DNA of 64,000 nt, taken from positions 52,312,505 to 52,376,504 of the forward strand of contig OX328104.1 in the NCBI GenBank assembly GCA_946811185.2, written 5' to 3'. Below, one piece after another: positions 33,701 through 40,614 of this stretch. Below the pieces are notes generated by a model. That model saw only the letters and a list, made by a program, of their open reading frames with translations, did no database searches and had not been told where the DNA came from. Made by a program: the position numbers and the translations under genes. How positions within the stretch are numbered: position 1 is the first letter of the stretch; each line of letters begins with the position of its first letter. The stretch is from Hippopus hippopus (lineage: Eukaryota; Mollusca; Bivalvia; Cardiida; Cardiidae).

Positions 33701-35942
33701 AGCCGTTATGATCGCCGTACAAAGTCATAGCAACTGTGTTTTGGAATCAGTTTATCTGAAACTTTCCAATTTTATCCATAATAAATGGATCTTAAACGTA
33801 TGAAAATACAAGTGTAATAGCAATAGTAGTTTTGTTTTAATTCACGAATTCCACGAACTTTTTGCTCACCCCTCCGTATGTTCCTGAATACTCAGCTCAG
33901 TATGTTCCTGAATGCATACATAAACACCCCAAGTTATCAACATTTTAGTGGAGCTTGTTGTGATGTATCTGTCACAGCTTGCAGCAACTTGGGGTAATAA
34001 TTATGATGCCAGGGCCCGGTGTCATGAAAAGTTAAGTCTCTTATTTTACTCAACTCCACTAGCGGTCCCAGGCTCTGACTTAAGTTGGGTTTGTTATTTG
34101 AGATGCATTTCAGTAACATTAACAGACTACGGTAATGTTTTCAAATCCTGAGTTGACACTACTTTTCAGACTCAACTAAGCAAAACAAATAGACTTAAGT
34201 AAATTATCAGACTTAAGTCCATTGGTTTGCTGAGTTGAGTCTAAAATGTCGTGTCAACACAGAATTTGAAAACGTTACTTCAATGTGTTAATGTTAGTGA
34301 AATGCCTCTGGAATAACAAACTCAACTTAAGTCGGAAACTAAGTCTGTTGGCGGATTTAAGTAAAATAGGAGATTTAAGTTTTTTCGTGAAACCGGCCCC
34401 TGGTCAAAATCCTTAATGTTGAACACTGGTCGTGGAGTTAAGCAATTTAACTCATATTGTACTATATTTCTTTCATATTTTCTTGAAGAGGTCCCAAAAT
34501 AAGTGTTATAACTGAATGAAATCTCTCCAATTTGAAGAGTATTTCAAAAAGAATATGAGCCATGCTCTGTGAAAAGGGGCTTTAATGCATTTTCAAAAAG
34601 TTTCGACTCGGGTCAGGCTGCGCAGTCCGCGCAGGCTGACCTGAGTCGAAACCTTTTGCTATTTTTCAATTTTCTACATGTCAAAGAATCATTCTACCTC
34701 ATGATTCAATCGGTAGTTATAGAAAAAGGATTTTATCGATCCATAATTTCATGATGACTTGCTTGGTGGCATGCATATGGAGATGCATTAAACACCCTTT
34801 AGTAAAAGCATGGCTCAACCTTATGTGTCATCCGTCTCTCAGTGGCTAAGATGTTGGATTGGAAATAAGAAAGTCCTAGTTCGATTGCCAGTGGCTCTGT
34901 TCGTTACGTGTTAGTATCTCTGTGCACGACACTAAAAAAACCTTCGTGTAGTACTGGTGGAAACTGGAAACATATGACTAAGTGAGGCATTGCCGTGATA
35001 TACAAGTAAATGCTAATCACTAACCCGAGTTTTAACGACCCTAAAGGAGAAAGCTTTTGAAAAAATGGTGGGAAAAGGAGAAAATGCTGGTAACCAGCAT
35101 TTTCTCCTGTTTCCCATCATGTTTTCTACTCTGTCAAAGAACTTCGGGTAATAGGTATCAATTTCGAATTTGTCGTCTGCAGATGCTTTGAATTTGGACG
35201 AGTCTAGAATTTGTCGTTTGGTAAAAAGTTACATATAATCAATATTCAACTTATTTACTAGACGACAATATTTTAGAATGGTCGATATTGAAAGCATTTG
35301 CAGACGACAAATAAAATATGTCTCGGATAATTGGATGTGTCCATAAAAAGATAGAAAGCCTTTTGACAAAAAGGGAAAATACTGGTAACTACCCCTTTTT
35401 TCTGCAATGTTTTCAAAAAGGCTTCTTCCGTAGGATCGCTAAAACCCCACACTATTCAGTGAAGGGTTACACAAACATGTGTTAGAGATATAACCCTTAT
35501 CCTGATTAGTGAAATGAAACTTTCAAGCCGACGGTAAAAAATGGAATTTCTACTAATTCAAAGGCATTCATGAGACAAGATATCTCCATATCGGACAGTG
35601 TAGATCCAAGATCAGACAGCACGTTCTGTGCAGTCTGATCTTGATATACACAGTCCGCAAAGGGTCCTTATGTCGCGCTTAGCAGCGTATGGGTTAAAAA
35701 AATAAAACTGAAACAAAAATCTAAAATCTTACCATATCCATGATTTGTATGAGAGTAAATCCGAAGGTGACTTCGACATTATGGGAGGAATTAAAGACGG
35801 GTCTCACGCTGTTGTCGTAGGCCTGTTCGTTAAACAGTTTGTAAAACAGCTGTTGTTCGTCCGGATGTAAACTTGTGGAGAACACTGAAGGATAAATCAA
35901 GGACAATATCCAGAAATAATAAAGCCAGCGTCCGTACATCAT
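10819..35942 (-). CDS. nicotinic acetylcholine receptor-type Cys-loop subunit, non-alpha, 8 exons, 528 aa
   Basis: Forms one subunit of a pentameric ligand-gated cation channel at the plasma membrane. Eight exons join by GT-AG with consistent phase into 1587 bp including TGA. In order the protein has: a signal peptide (about 1-22); the N-terminal ligand-binding region with loop D/A sequences (residues 71-121, [12 protein letters not shown]); WSPP at 145-148; the Cys loop C155 to C169 with 13 residues between; loop B FGSWSYD (173-179); and a loop C region [11 protein letters not shown] (217-227). M1 is about 239-261. M2 starts at GEK 266-268, with Glu at -1', Leu at 9' and Glu at 20' (cation-selective pattern). 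M3 is about 302-325, followed by a long intracellular loop, M4 about 497-518 and a short tail. Length is normal for the family. Loop C has I219-S220 where alpha subunits have Cys-Cys, so it likely needs a partner subunit for agonist binding. Subtype cannot be named. Introns are filled with dispersed repeats. Confidence 0.95.
11560..11700 (-). repeat. tRNA-like sequence, probable SINE head
   Basis: On the minus strand tgtgtgactcagtagtttaa (A-box-like) and ggttcgatccttgttgg (B-box-like) lie about 60 bases apart. The acceptor stem does not close well. Confidence 0.45.
11905..12065. repeat. long imperfect palindrome
   Basis: gtgttttcgtatatcacaaa and tatctaacgaggttg on the left mirror ttgatatacgaaaacac and cgtgttagatat on the right. 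The centre is gtcgagccttggcgagac. About 150 bp, in intron 7. Confidence 0.75.
12500..12770. repeat. cluster of degenerate short palindromic repeats
   Basis: At least six variants of tatctggcta/tagccagata or ttcttatctgg occur in 250 bp. They include a perfect 22-nt palindrome at 12699-12720 centred on gaattc and a 9-bp-arm hairpin at 12610-12633. Confidence 0.75.
12828..12913 (-). CDS. receptor exon 7 (residues 272-301), M2
   Basis: Encodes [20 protein letters not shown] then TSEFVPLI. Acceptor aactttcag, donor G|GTAAGT. It lines the channel pore. Confidence 0.95.
13080..13432. repeat. PalA left arm fused to PalB body
   Basis: 13083-13195 has PalA landmarks (cttatcctgctaagtaa, atatctccttatcgg). 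At gtgtag it switches to PalB (tcagttgttgg, attttatggatccataa, gtcagcctgcgcag). It ends with gcagggttaa. Confidence 0.65.
13692..13729. repeat. (GAAT)n microsatellite
   Basis: About nine gaat units. They abut the inner end of the arm-like repeat at 13730. Confidence 0.9.
13730..14375. repeat. older third copy of the 770-bp arm element
   Basis: Same orientation as 55756-56525 and alignable throughout: gatagacta, gacagcatttttca, catattcagagc, cacataatcggagc, gaccagagcattgcatgaca, ggaagaccaacacaacattt. I judge identity as clearly lower than between the two arms at 50.8 and 55.8 kb. Confidence 0.8.
14495..14624 (-). CDS. receptor exon 6 (residues 229-272), M1
   Basis: Encodes [20 protein letters not shown] and the M1 end with [11 protein letters not shown]. 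Acceptor acatttcag, donor AG|GTAAAT. It is masked by other frames, so it was found by reading the minus strand. Confidence 0.95.
14710..15000 (+). repeat. partial PalD copy
   Basis: Includes the family hairpin (gaacattatcggtaatattt) and the block through ttccccatggcgtac. The distal half is absent. Confidence 0.65.
15090..15560 (-). repeat. PalD copy, inverted
   Basis: Runs from atttcatggttacgaccagt to the hairpin at 15405-15540, whose arms meet at cgtggcagcgccacg. Confidence 0.75.
15826..15903. repeat. exon-5-echo repeat, single copy
   Basis: taagataatgaccggttaca, gatatatagctggact, gagaccgatgtatctaaat. Diverged relative of the 22113-22575 units. Confidence 0.6.
15905..16130. repeat. PalB copy, partly deleted
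   Basis: gagccatgccctgtgaaaag at the left and cagagcatggct at the right form the inverted ends. The second hairpin arm is deleted after gtcagcctgcgcaggc. Confidence 0.75.
16137..16240. repeat. exon-5-echo repeat, single copy
   Basis: tgtatgatggtaaaggataa, gggagataacttccaattac, aggatatattgcaggat, gatgagaccaatg. Confidence 0.65.
16562..16850 (+). repeat. tRNA-derived SINE with conserved core, copy 2
   Basis: Body nearly identical to 7700-7925. The head is shorter, with A box tatagctcaggtggtagag and B box ggttcgatttc. Confidence 0.85.
17235..17400 (-). repeat. tRNA-like SINE head
   Basis: Minus-strand boxes cagttcactggg and gggttcgtacttcatc, with the plus strand showing gaagtacgaacccgtgac. 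It is not a plausible functional tRNA. Confidence 0.4.
17401..19960. other. repeat-poor AT-rich intronic stretch
   Basis: Intron 5 of the receptor. It holds a PalA copy (17815-17960), a (TA)n at 18185-18203, an old PalC copy (18985-19215) and a SINE-like piece (18240-18420). No exon was found on either strand. Confidence 0.6.
19965..20170. repeat. SINE-type repeat
   Basis: ttcaacattatttcagtcat, agtgtcttgcctaaggacac and a distal tRNA-like stretch. Similar front segments occur at 31680-31710 and 38480-38520. Confidence 0.5.
20325..20490. repeat. old PalC copy
   Basis: tctgcagacaac, gaaaacattgttagaacagg, agaattttgtccttgtccca. Strongly diverged. Confidence 0.45.
20655..20745 (+). repeat. tRNA-like sequence
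   Basis: tgtagccgtgtggtagagcg (A box) and taggttcaatcccagc (B box) about 45 bases apart. The arms do not fold to a clean cloverleaf, so I call it a SINE head. Confidence 0.4.
20750..22110. other. intronic stretch without recognised elements
   Basis: AT-rich, with no exon, SINE or clear palindromic element. Confidence 0.6.
22113..22580. repeat. array of five exon-5-echo repeats
   Basis: Five units of about 80-110 bp share gggagataactaccagttac, tcaggatatatagcagga and gatgagaccaatgtat. Copies near 22145, 22215, 22310, 22405 and 22515 vary. The minus strand of the best units reads [11 protein letters not shown], as in exon 5. Confidence 0.9.
22610..22975. repeat. family G copy
   Basis: Landmarks tgtaatatacccataacgaa, tgacgtcattttgtacgtat, agtgaatggattctatgg, atctgacattcg and a self-complementary cttaataacattt block. 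Other copies are at 29640-29960 and 37055-37770. Confidence 0.75.
23016..23199 (-). CDS. receptor exon 5 (residues 168-229), loops B and C
   Basis: Starts [12 protein letters not shown] after acceptor ttgaccag. The end was set by phase: exon 6 requires one carried base, and only ACTG|GTAATT at 23016/23015 satisfies this while keeping YPDVT next to the split Val. The last ~35 bp and the donor match the repeat at 22113-22575. Confidence 0.88.
23305..23470. repeat. PalB half copy
   Basis: gagccatgctttgggaaaag to gacatgcagaaaatttaccg. The hairpin is absent and it runs into a PalA copy. Confidence 0.6.
23462..23640. repeat. PalA copy
   Basis: Hairpin gatcagactgcacaaaacgt with partner tactctgatc, then ccgataaggagatac and gttaagggttaa. 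Confidence 0.65.
23713..23848 (-). CDS. receptor exon 4 (residues 122-167)
   Basis: Encodes [16 protein letters not shown] and the first Cys-loop cysteine with [13 protein letters not shown]. Acceptor taattccag, donor CAG|GTTATG. Confidence 0.95.
24048..24270. repeat. PalC copy
   Basis: ttaactctttaccaaacgac at the left end, gggattgtgtggtaagggg and ttaa at the right. The hairpin is shortened (ggttaccagcatttt). Confidence 0.7.
24445..24720. repeat. diverged PalC copy
   Basis: Reverse order: ttaatccctttaacac at left, gtctgcaaatgcgttcgac and ggcaaagagttaa at right. Confidence 0.5.
25415..25835 (+). repeat. PalD copy
   Basis: gatgttcactcgatgaaata through ggcgtaccccc, cattacaatattacgtcaag, ctagtgcgcggaaac, aaatatttcaccgtt. 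Confidence 0.75.
25930..26100. repeat. PalD-related hairpin with different stem
   Basis: Ends resemble PalD (ttcggtgtatgatcgaaatt / tcggtcatactccgaaa), but the inner stem is gtgaaaagcaaaggccatat / atagcctttgcttttcat. Confidence 0.65.
26110..26335. repeat. PalA copy
   Basis: cttaagcgccactcaaagcg, ggacagcgttgatccaagat and cactgtccaattcgg. The hairpin is partly replaced by gcacaatctgaatttgg. Confidence 0.55.
26868..27050. repeat. family H palindromic element
   Basis: Ends gtccgtattcactaacaatt / gtggttggtgtatacggac. The core stem gtaacacaacttctgattgg / aagttgtgttac surrounds gctaaaccaaatggtttagc. Relatives are at 46895-47090 and 49973-50166. Confidence 0.8.
27505..27600. repeat. PalC fragment
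   Basis: tttttgaaaacattagtagc, ttttctccttttcacacaat, then agtgtgagccacatttaat. Confidence 0.4.
27743..27787. repeat. (GTT)n/(GAT)n microsatellite
   Basis: A gtt run followed by about ten gat units. Confidence 0.9.
27871..27931 (+). mobile_element. 3' tail of a non-LTR element with (TTTGA)n
   Basis: gggccggtggcctttattta, caataaaag, then three or four ttga repeats. This is the usual form of a CR1/L2-like LINE (or dependent SINE) 3' end. No ORF upstream, so only a tail remains. Confidence 0.6.
28110..28315. repeat. diverged PalB copy
   Basis: gtgatgcattatacc, ccatattaaaaatcc-type segment, gtgtgcggactgcgcatg and ctttttcgcaaagcatg. Confidence 0.5.
28316..29165. other. intron 3 stretch without recognised elements
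   Basis: No exon or family landmark seen on either strand. Confidence 0.5.
29170..29460. repeat. PalC copy, extended
   Basis: gaaaacattttggctaaagg / hairpin gagaaaatgccggaaaccag / cattttctccttttcaca. Confidence 0.6.
29489..29598 (-). CDS. receptor exon 3 (residues 86-122)
   Basis: Encodes [20 protein letters not shown] and [12 protein letters not shown]. Acceptor gtgttcacag, donor AA|GTAAGA splitting the Asn codon. Confidence 0.95.
29640..29965 (-). repeat. family G copy, inverted
   Basis: Reverse of 22610-22975: ttttattaaacgagtc, cgccaacgaatgtcagattc, cctgcgg-like cccgcggtaata, caaaatgacgtcgcac. It starts 40 bp from exon 3. Confidence 0.7.
29985..30190. repeat. long palindromic element
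   Basis: Left gaaataatcttctctctatc and gtttatcgttcaataaacca mirror tggtttattgaacgataaac and aagaagattatttcg. The centre is gagggcgatagcccgag. Probably a MITE. Confidence 0.8.
30395..30605. repeat. PalC copy with deleted hairpin
   Basis: tcaaacccttatcaaacaac at left and tttggtaaagagttaa at right. Only cattatctccttttcccaca of the stem is left. Confidence 0.65.
30640..31200. repeat. dispersed repeat, partner at 43640-44000
   Basis: Shared blocks: ataagactataatcattctt, gattacgac, catttcattttctgg, gttt-aaatcgaag, and later actgactaaattctata, ggctgtatcttta. Confidence 0.6.
31250..31410. repeat. PalA right half
   Basis: Starts inside the hairpin (cgtgcagtctgatcttgg) and ends aggataagggttaa. Confidence 0.6.
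31480..31715. repeat. SINE-type repeat, partner of 8215-8400
   Basis: gggaaagcagccagtgactt, attgtgagaagtactggtaa, gataggtgcactaacc. The long minus-strand frame here is not a gene. Confidence 0.6.
31822..31866 (-). CDS. receptor exon 2 (residues 71-85)
   Basis: 45-bp exon [15 protein letters not shown], flanked by ttttttcag acceptor and GTAAGT donor. This tiny exon is typical of the receptor family. Confidence 0.95.
32000..32235. repeat. PalC copy
   Basis: gcattgttggaaaaggagaa / tttttcccttatcctacaat around a gctagttaccagc centre, ending ggtaaagtgttaa. Confidence 0.65.
32236..32865. other. intron 1 stretch with one tRNA-like motif
   Basis: 32635-32695 has gtgggttagagtcccaccc, a B-box-like hairpin, but no matching A box. 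A C run followed by A at 32827-32844. Otherwise nothing recognised. Confidence 0.4.
32870..33035. repeat. PalC copy lacking hairpin
   Basis: taccagacgacagatttt, gtacttgcagaagacaaata, ttttgaaaagccttttt, ggatagttggttagaagttt. Confidence 0.5.
33056..33876 (+). mobile_element. Tc1/mariner deletion derivative with N-terminal transposase remnant
   Basis: Inverted ends CGAGGGCTGAGCAAAA... and, from the other side, CGGAGGGGTGAGCAAAA..., both continuing to gttcgtggaatt. Each end is bordered by TA, the mariner target. Inside, 33450-33532 reads [14 protein letters not shown], and a second frame at 33540-33671 reads [14 protein letters not shown] then [20 protein letters not shown], the helix-turn-helix part of a mariner transposase. 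A stop replaces the conserved Trp and a frame change separates the two parts. The catalytic DDD/DDE half is missing, so it cannot be autonomous. Confidence 0.85.
33450..33671 (+). pseudogene. mariner transposase N-terminal fragment
   Basis: Recognised by [25 protein letters not shown] and their spacing. Broken by a stop after RFHL, a stop at the Trp position (33585-33587) and a terminal stop after KVK. Family expectation is about 340 residues. Confidence 0.75.
34009..34403. repeat. 395-bp inverted-repeat element (MITE-like)
   Basis: Left end ccagggcccggtgtcatgaa, right end (complement) ccaggggccggtttcacgaa. The inside is an imperfect palindrome: gcatttcagtaacattaaca versus tgttaatgttagtgaaatgc. 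Confidence 0.85.
34557..34817. repeat. PalB, near complete
   Basis: Ends gagccatgctctgtgaaaag / agtaaaagcatggctc. The hairpin ggtcaggctgcgcagtccgc / gcgcaggctgacc is at 34611-34643. A diagnostic copy. Confidence 0.85.
34830..34990 (+). repeat. tRNA-like SINE head
   Basis: ctctcagtggctaagatgtt and agttcgattgccagtgg resemble A and B boxes. Followed by gtgcacgac and gtagtactggtggaaactgg. Confidence 0.45.
35025..35240. repeat. PalC copy
   Basis: Hairpin ggagaaaatgctggtaacca / gcattttctcctgtttccc near 35085. Right end gtttggtaaaaagttaca. Confidence 0.7.
35250..35475. repeat. PalC copy, direct neighbour
   Basis: tttactagacgacaatattt, gaaagcatttgcagacgac, hairpin reduced to aaatactggtaactacccc. 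Confidence 0.6.
35490..35697. repeat. PalA, near complete
   Basis: aacccttatcctgattagtg left; atatctccatatcggacagt; hairpin gatcagacagcac / gtgcagtctgatc; cgcgcttagcagcgtatggg and ttaa right. It lies 36 bp from the exon 1 donor. Confidence 0.8.
35733..35942 (-). CDS. receptor exon 1 (residues 1-70)
   Basis: Starts at the first ATG with a hydrophobic signal peptide ([17 protein letters not shown]). Mature-chain motifs are [18 protein letters not shown] and [15 protein letters not shown]. Donor ATG|GTAAGA, phase 0. No clear core promoter is visible upstream. Confidence 0.95.
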
Positions 35943-37050
35943 CTTAGTCCCTTTGTTATTAAACTATGTTTGTACGCGGATTGATATTAAAAGTATGCGG
36001 TATGTGTACACAGACCTATCTACATACGCACCTTTCTACGTTTACTGTTTTATTACGACTCCACGTACTTGCCTTTTGCAAGCTGAATCGAGGTTGTTTT
36101 TTTTTTAATGATATATATATATGTACAATATTTGTATACACACTTCTAAAACTTTTTTTAACACATTTACAATTTCTAACTTTTCTCTATTTTTCCCTTT
36201 GGTTTTACAGCGGACTAGTTTTATAATCACGTAGAACTCTACTTTTCCCTTGTGCTGTCTGAATCAACTTCTAATTTCCTATTCTTTTAGTCGTTAAATA
36301 TTTGCTTATACACTTTTAAAAACTTCTTAACACACTCCCATTCTATAACTTTTTTTTTTTATTATTATTATTATTAAGTTTCAGCAGAACATTTTTTAAA
36401 ATATCGTGGCCACATGAAAAATTGCTTGTCACGAGCAATTTCCCATGTGGCCACCATGTTTTCAAACGATTTCCACAGTATTTAACTTATTCTGTTCGTT
36501 CAATATTAACCAAAGTTGAGTACCCATACTTTCAAAACAGTGTAACTGTTGGAGTTGTCTGCTGCGAACTGTTTTTGGGAGGTAGAAAGATTAACAGCAC
36601 ATAATCGTGAATGGTTTATTTCCATATTTTATGATTCTATTTTATTCTCTTCGCAGCACACAACACGCCATTCCATTAAGCAGAACTATAAAAAAAAAAA
36701 ACGAAAACAAAAGTAAAATGATTTGTCGGAAAATCGTCTGCCTTTATCTTGAGTCTGCCTTTATCCAGACATCTTGAGTGTAACTAAGTCAAACCAGAGT
36801 TGCATAATATGCAAATGATAAGTATCAAATTCTATTTAGAATCACATAGATCACTGTGCTGTTCCCATCATTTGGGATAGAATTCGAATTTTTGACAGCT
36901 CTAAGCTTTTTTTTCCCAAGTACGCGTAATCCAAACTGTTCCGGCAAAAGACGTACGTGTGTTACAGAACAAATCTCCCTATATACGAGCACGTTTATAT
37001 CATGTATTCAATAAGCAGATCTACAGGTAAACATTATACGACAATCTTTT
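35943..37050. other. 5' flank of the receptor gene
   Basis: T-rich, (TTA)n at 36361-36376, and a hairpin gtggccacatg / catgtggccac at 36409-36455 with a PalC-like ttttcaaacg end. No TATA box can be assigned with confidence. Confidence 0.4.
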
Positions 37051-37054
37051 ATCA

Positions 37055-37385
37055 TATAACCTCCCTTGTTTTCAGTTTAATATATCCATTACGAATTTTC
37101 TTAGCTTATACACATTTAATATCACAATTGTGTGACGCCATTTTTGACGTCATTTTGTACGTATTTCATAGAAGTGAATAGGATTTTATAGATATTACCG
37201 CGGGTACATCTATAGATGGTTTTGCATCTTCATATCTATGATTTGTGAAATATCGTTATGTGGTTTTAAAAAAAATCTGACATTCGTTGGCGTTTGATTT
37301 AAAATTTTATTTAACTCTTCAAGAAAAAAAATATTAGGCTCGCCAATGGCTCTCTGAATAACATTTTCTATAAACTCGTTTTATA
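37055..37385. repeat. family G copy
   Basis: ttttcagtttaatatatcca, gtgacgccatttttgacgtc, accgcgggtacatctatag. First of a tandem pair. Confidence 0.75.
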
Positions 37386-37389
37386 AAAC

Positions 37390-37770
37390 TTTTTATCACA
37401 TAACCTCCCTTGTTTTCAGTGTAATATATCCATTACGAATTTTCTTATCTCATACACGTTTAATATCACAATTGTGTGACGTCATTTTTGACGTCATTTT
37501 GTACGTATTTCATAGAAGTGAATGGGATTTTATGGATATTACCGCGGGTACATCTATAGATGGTTTTGCATCTTCTTATCTATGATTTGTGAAATATCGT
37601 CATGTGATAAAAAGAATCTGACATTCGTTGGCGTACGAGATAAAAATGTTATTAAACTCGTCAAGAAAAAATGTTATTAAGCTCGCCAAAGGCTCGCTTA
37701 ATAACATTTTCCCTAGACTCGTTTAATAAAATTTTATCTCAACGTCAACTCATGTCAGATCCTATATATC
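37390..37770. repeat. family G copy, tandem to the previous
   Basis: Same landmarks about 340 bp later, with a fuller self-complementary part (gttattaagctcgccaaagg / cgcttaataac). Confidence 0.8.
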
Positions 37771-37824
37771 TTAAACACAAATTCATGTCAGATGCTACAT
37801 TTCAGTCTTTCTTTCGACTTCTTA

Positions 37825-38035
37825 ACTCTTTACCAAACGACAAAATTTTAGACAGGTCCTAATTCAAACCATTTGCAGACAACAAATAAAATTATACTCA
37901 GATGACAGGATTTGTATCTGAAAGGGTAGAAAACATTGTGGGAAAATGAGAAAATGCTGGTTACCAGTGTTTTCAAATCCCTTTTACGTCAAGGTCGTTT
38001 AGAATGGGAATTTAGTGGTAAATGGTTAACTTATT
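37825..38035. repeat. PalC copy
   Basis: ttaactctttaccaaacgac left, aacattgtgggaaaatgaga and one hairpin arm, right ggtaaatggttaa. Confidence 0.65.
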
Positions 38036-38389
38036 TACCAGACAACTTGTATACTGAAAGCATTTGCAGACGACAAATCTAGTGTGGTTCAGGTGATAAA
38101 ATTTGTCTTTGGATGTATATGAAATATTGTGGGCAAAGCAGAAAATGCTGTGTTCAAATGGTTTCTGATTGTATATACACGAAATCGTTTGGTTCAGGGT
38201 TTAAATATTAAGTTGCCGAGTTGCTCATCTGGCACGACTCTGGTATTGTAGGAAATAGAGCGATCGCTTTTCTTCAAGCAACAGCTCCTTGACCCGTGAT
38301 ATTTTCTAAACTGATGAAGAGCGGCACTGTCCTTTCCTCTAAATAAAAGTCCAATGACATTGCGTACCGGTGATTCGTAATGACTTTTT

Positions 38390-38640
38390 GTTGATTGATT
38401 GATTGGTTGGTTGGTTAGTTTGTTAGTTGGGTGGTCGGTTGGTTGGTTGATTGATTGATTGATAGGTGTTTAAAGCTTCTTTCAACATTAATTCAGTTAA
38501 ATCGCGGCGGCCACTGTACATATCCATGCTTTCCTGGCGTCCCTTTTACCAGTACTCCGCACAACATTCTTTCAAAGCTACTGGCTGTTTTCCCACATAA
38601 CTGTCATCGAAATAATGGTAAGCAGTGAGATACTGGCTTT
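38390..38640. repeat. (TTGA/TTGG)n tract plus SINE-type segment
   Basis: 38391-38462 is a variable ttga/ttgg tract. 38465-38600 carries tttcaacattaattcagtta and ggctgttttcccacataact (complement-related to 31590-31710). Confidence 0.6.
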
Positions 38641-38679
38641 TTGTAAGTCAAAGAAAAATCCTGTACAGTGATTTGTTAA

Positions 38680-38905
38680 CATTATACCAAACAATTCTGA
38701 CTTTTATCTACCCTGAAAGAGCAAGATTTTGAAAACATTGTGGGAAAAGGAGAAAATGCTGGTAAGCAGCATTTTCTCCTTTTCTCACAATGTTTTCTAC
38801 CCTATTAGAGACAGAATCCATCATCTGAGCTATGTGTAGCTTGCCTCTGTAAATGCTTCCATTTTTGGTCCAGTCTAAAGTTTTGTAGTTTAGTGAAGAG
38901 TTAAA
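38680..38905. repeat. PalC copy with near-perfect hairpin
   Basis: aaaacattgtgggaaaagga ... tccttttctcacaatgtttt around gctggtaagcagc at 38730-38796. Right end gtgaagagttaa. Confidence 0.8.
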
Positions 38906-39115
38906 CCTTACCCTGTTCAAAAAAAAAAATGAAACTTTCAAGCCGATAGAAAAAAACCCAAATTTTGCAATTTCAAAGGTATTTTTGGAGGAAAGATATC
39001 TCCTTATCGGACAATGTAGATCCAAGATCAGACTGCACGTTCTGTGCAGTCTGATCTTGATCTACGTTGTCCGCAAAAGGTCAGTGAGTCGCGCTTAGAA
39101 GCCTAAGAGTTAAGA
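38903..39115. repeat. PalA copy, shares the TTAA junction with the previous element
   Basis: ttaaaccttaccctgttc left, hairpin gatcagactgcac / gtgcagtctgatc at 39028-39060, cgcgcttagaagcctaagag and ttaa right. Confidence 0.8.
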
Positions 39116-39274
39116 GGGTTCGAGAAGTGGTTGAGAGAATTAACTAAATCCGTCAAAATATTAAGATGCGCAAAAGATCGATGAGAATTTTTTCCCCTAA
39201 TCGATTGGCGACTTTGACTGAATGGGATTAAATACACGCTCAATTTTATAAGCCCATCCTTTACAAATAGTATG

Positions 39275-39520
39275 TAAATTTACCCTTTATATTTTACTAA
39301 GCATTCCTCTGTTTTAGCAACGCAGACAGAAAATGTATATGAAAACATTGTTGGAAAAAGGAGAAAATGCTGGTAAGCAGCATTTTCTCCTTTTCCCACA
39401 ATGTTTTCTACCATTTCCAAGATAGAAATTATATTTTGGACGACAAAGAATTTGTTGTCTGCAAACTCCTTTCTATTTGGACAAGTCTAAAATTCTTATA
39501 TATGATAAAGGTTCAAACTG
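39275..39520. repeat. PalC copy with near-perfect hairpin
   Basis: gaaaacattgttggaaaaag / cccacaatgttttc with gctggtaagcagc centre, near 39340-39410. Confidence 0.8.
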
Positions 39521-39589
39521 GTAGGTAAATAAAATACATGTAGATAATTCTAATCAACCGAAAATCATAAATACTGAATTGTTAAAAAC

Positions 39590-39715
39590 GATATTCAGTG
39601 AAATTTCTAACAAAGTGTCGGACAGTGTAGAGCCAAGATCAGATTGCGCGTTCTGCGCAATCTGATCTTGGATCTACACTGTCCGCAAAAGCCCTTATCA
39701 AGTAAAGAGTTCGAT
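39590..39715. repeat. PalA core
   Basis: Symmetrical: cggacagtgtag ... ctacactgtccg with inner gatcagattgcgcg / cgcaatctgatc. Confidence 0.75.
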
Positions 39716-39794
39716 CTTGCTTATCGAATTAGTCATGCAGAAGCAAATTGGTTTTCATTAGCTAGGTTTATGAAATCGAAAACTTGATTTGAGT

Positions 39795-40057
39795 CGTCTT
39801 CTGTGAAAAGGGGGTTTATTGCATCTGCAAAAAGTATCAGACTCCGATCAGCCTGCGTAGTCCGTGCAGGCTGACATGGGTCGAAACATGTTGCTGTCTA
39901 TAAATTTTCTGCATGTCCACGGACCATTTTACCTCATGATCTAGTCGGTTGTTAGACAGAATGGGATTTTATAGATTCATAATTATATGATGACTTGCTT
40001 GGTATCGTGCATCACGGAAATGCATTAAATCCCCTTTTCACAGAGCATGGCTCATAT
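39795..40057. repeat. PalB copy
   Basis: gatcagcctgcgtagtccgt / gcaggctgac hairpin. Right end cccttttcacagagcatggc. Confidence 0.8.
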
Positions 40058-40109
40058 ACGTATAGTAGACAGCGTGATTTATTTTTACTTCTTATTATAT
40101 TGGCGTATC

Positions 40110-40322
40110 CTTAACCCTTAGGCTGCTAAGCGCTACTCACTGACCTTTTGCGGACAGTGTAGATCAAGATCAGACTGCACAGAACGTGCAGTCTGATCTT
40201 CGATCTACACTTTCCGACAAGGAAATGTCTATTCCCAAAAAATACATTTGAAATAGCAAAATTCGGTTTTTTACTGTCAGCCTGAAAGTTTCATTTCACT
40301 TATTTAGCAGGATAAGGGTTAA
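40110..40322. repeat. PalA, near complete, inverted order
   Basis: ttaacccttaggctgctaag left and agcaggataagggttaa right, giving clean TTAACCCTTA inverted ends. Hairpin at 40169-40201. Confidence 0.85.
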
Positions 40323-40614
40323 TATTCTTCTAATAGACTAATCTTATTGATATCAGAAAAAGAGCAATCCACTGAAGCGTCGATTATAAAGTCGATTTGT
40401 TTCTTTGAGTTAAGATTAGACATCACCGAATACGCAGTTCTGATCTATGATCTACATTGTCACATACAGTGTGATCTATATGATCTCAATACACCATAAA
40501 AGATCAGTGTTTACTCCCTAAATATGCCCATCTTTCACTAGGCCTTTGACGACTTTGAGGGTTAGAAATGGTTCAATTCTTTTCTTGCTGTCCTAGTGGC
40601 ATTTTGTCATTTTG

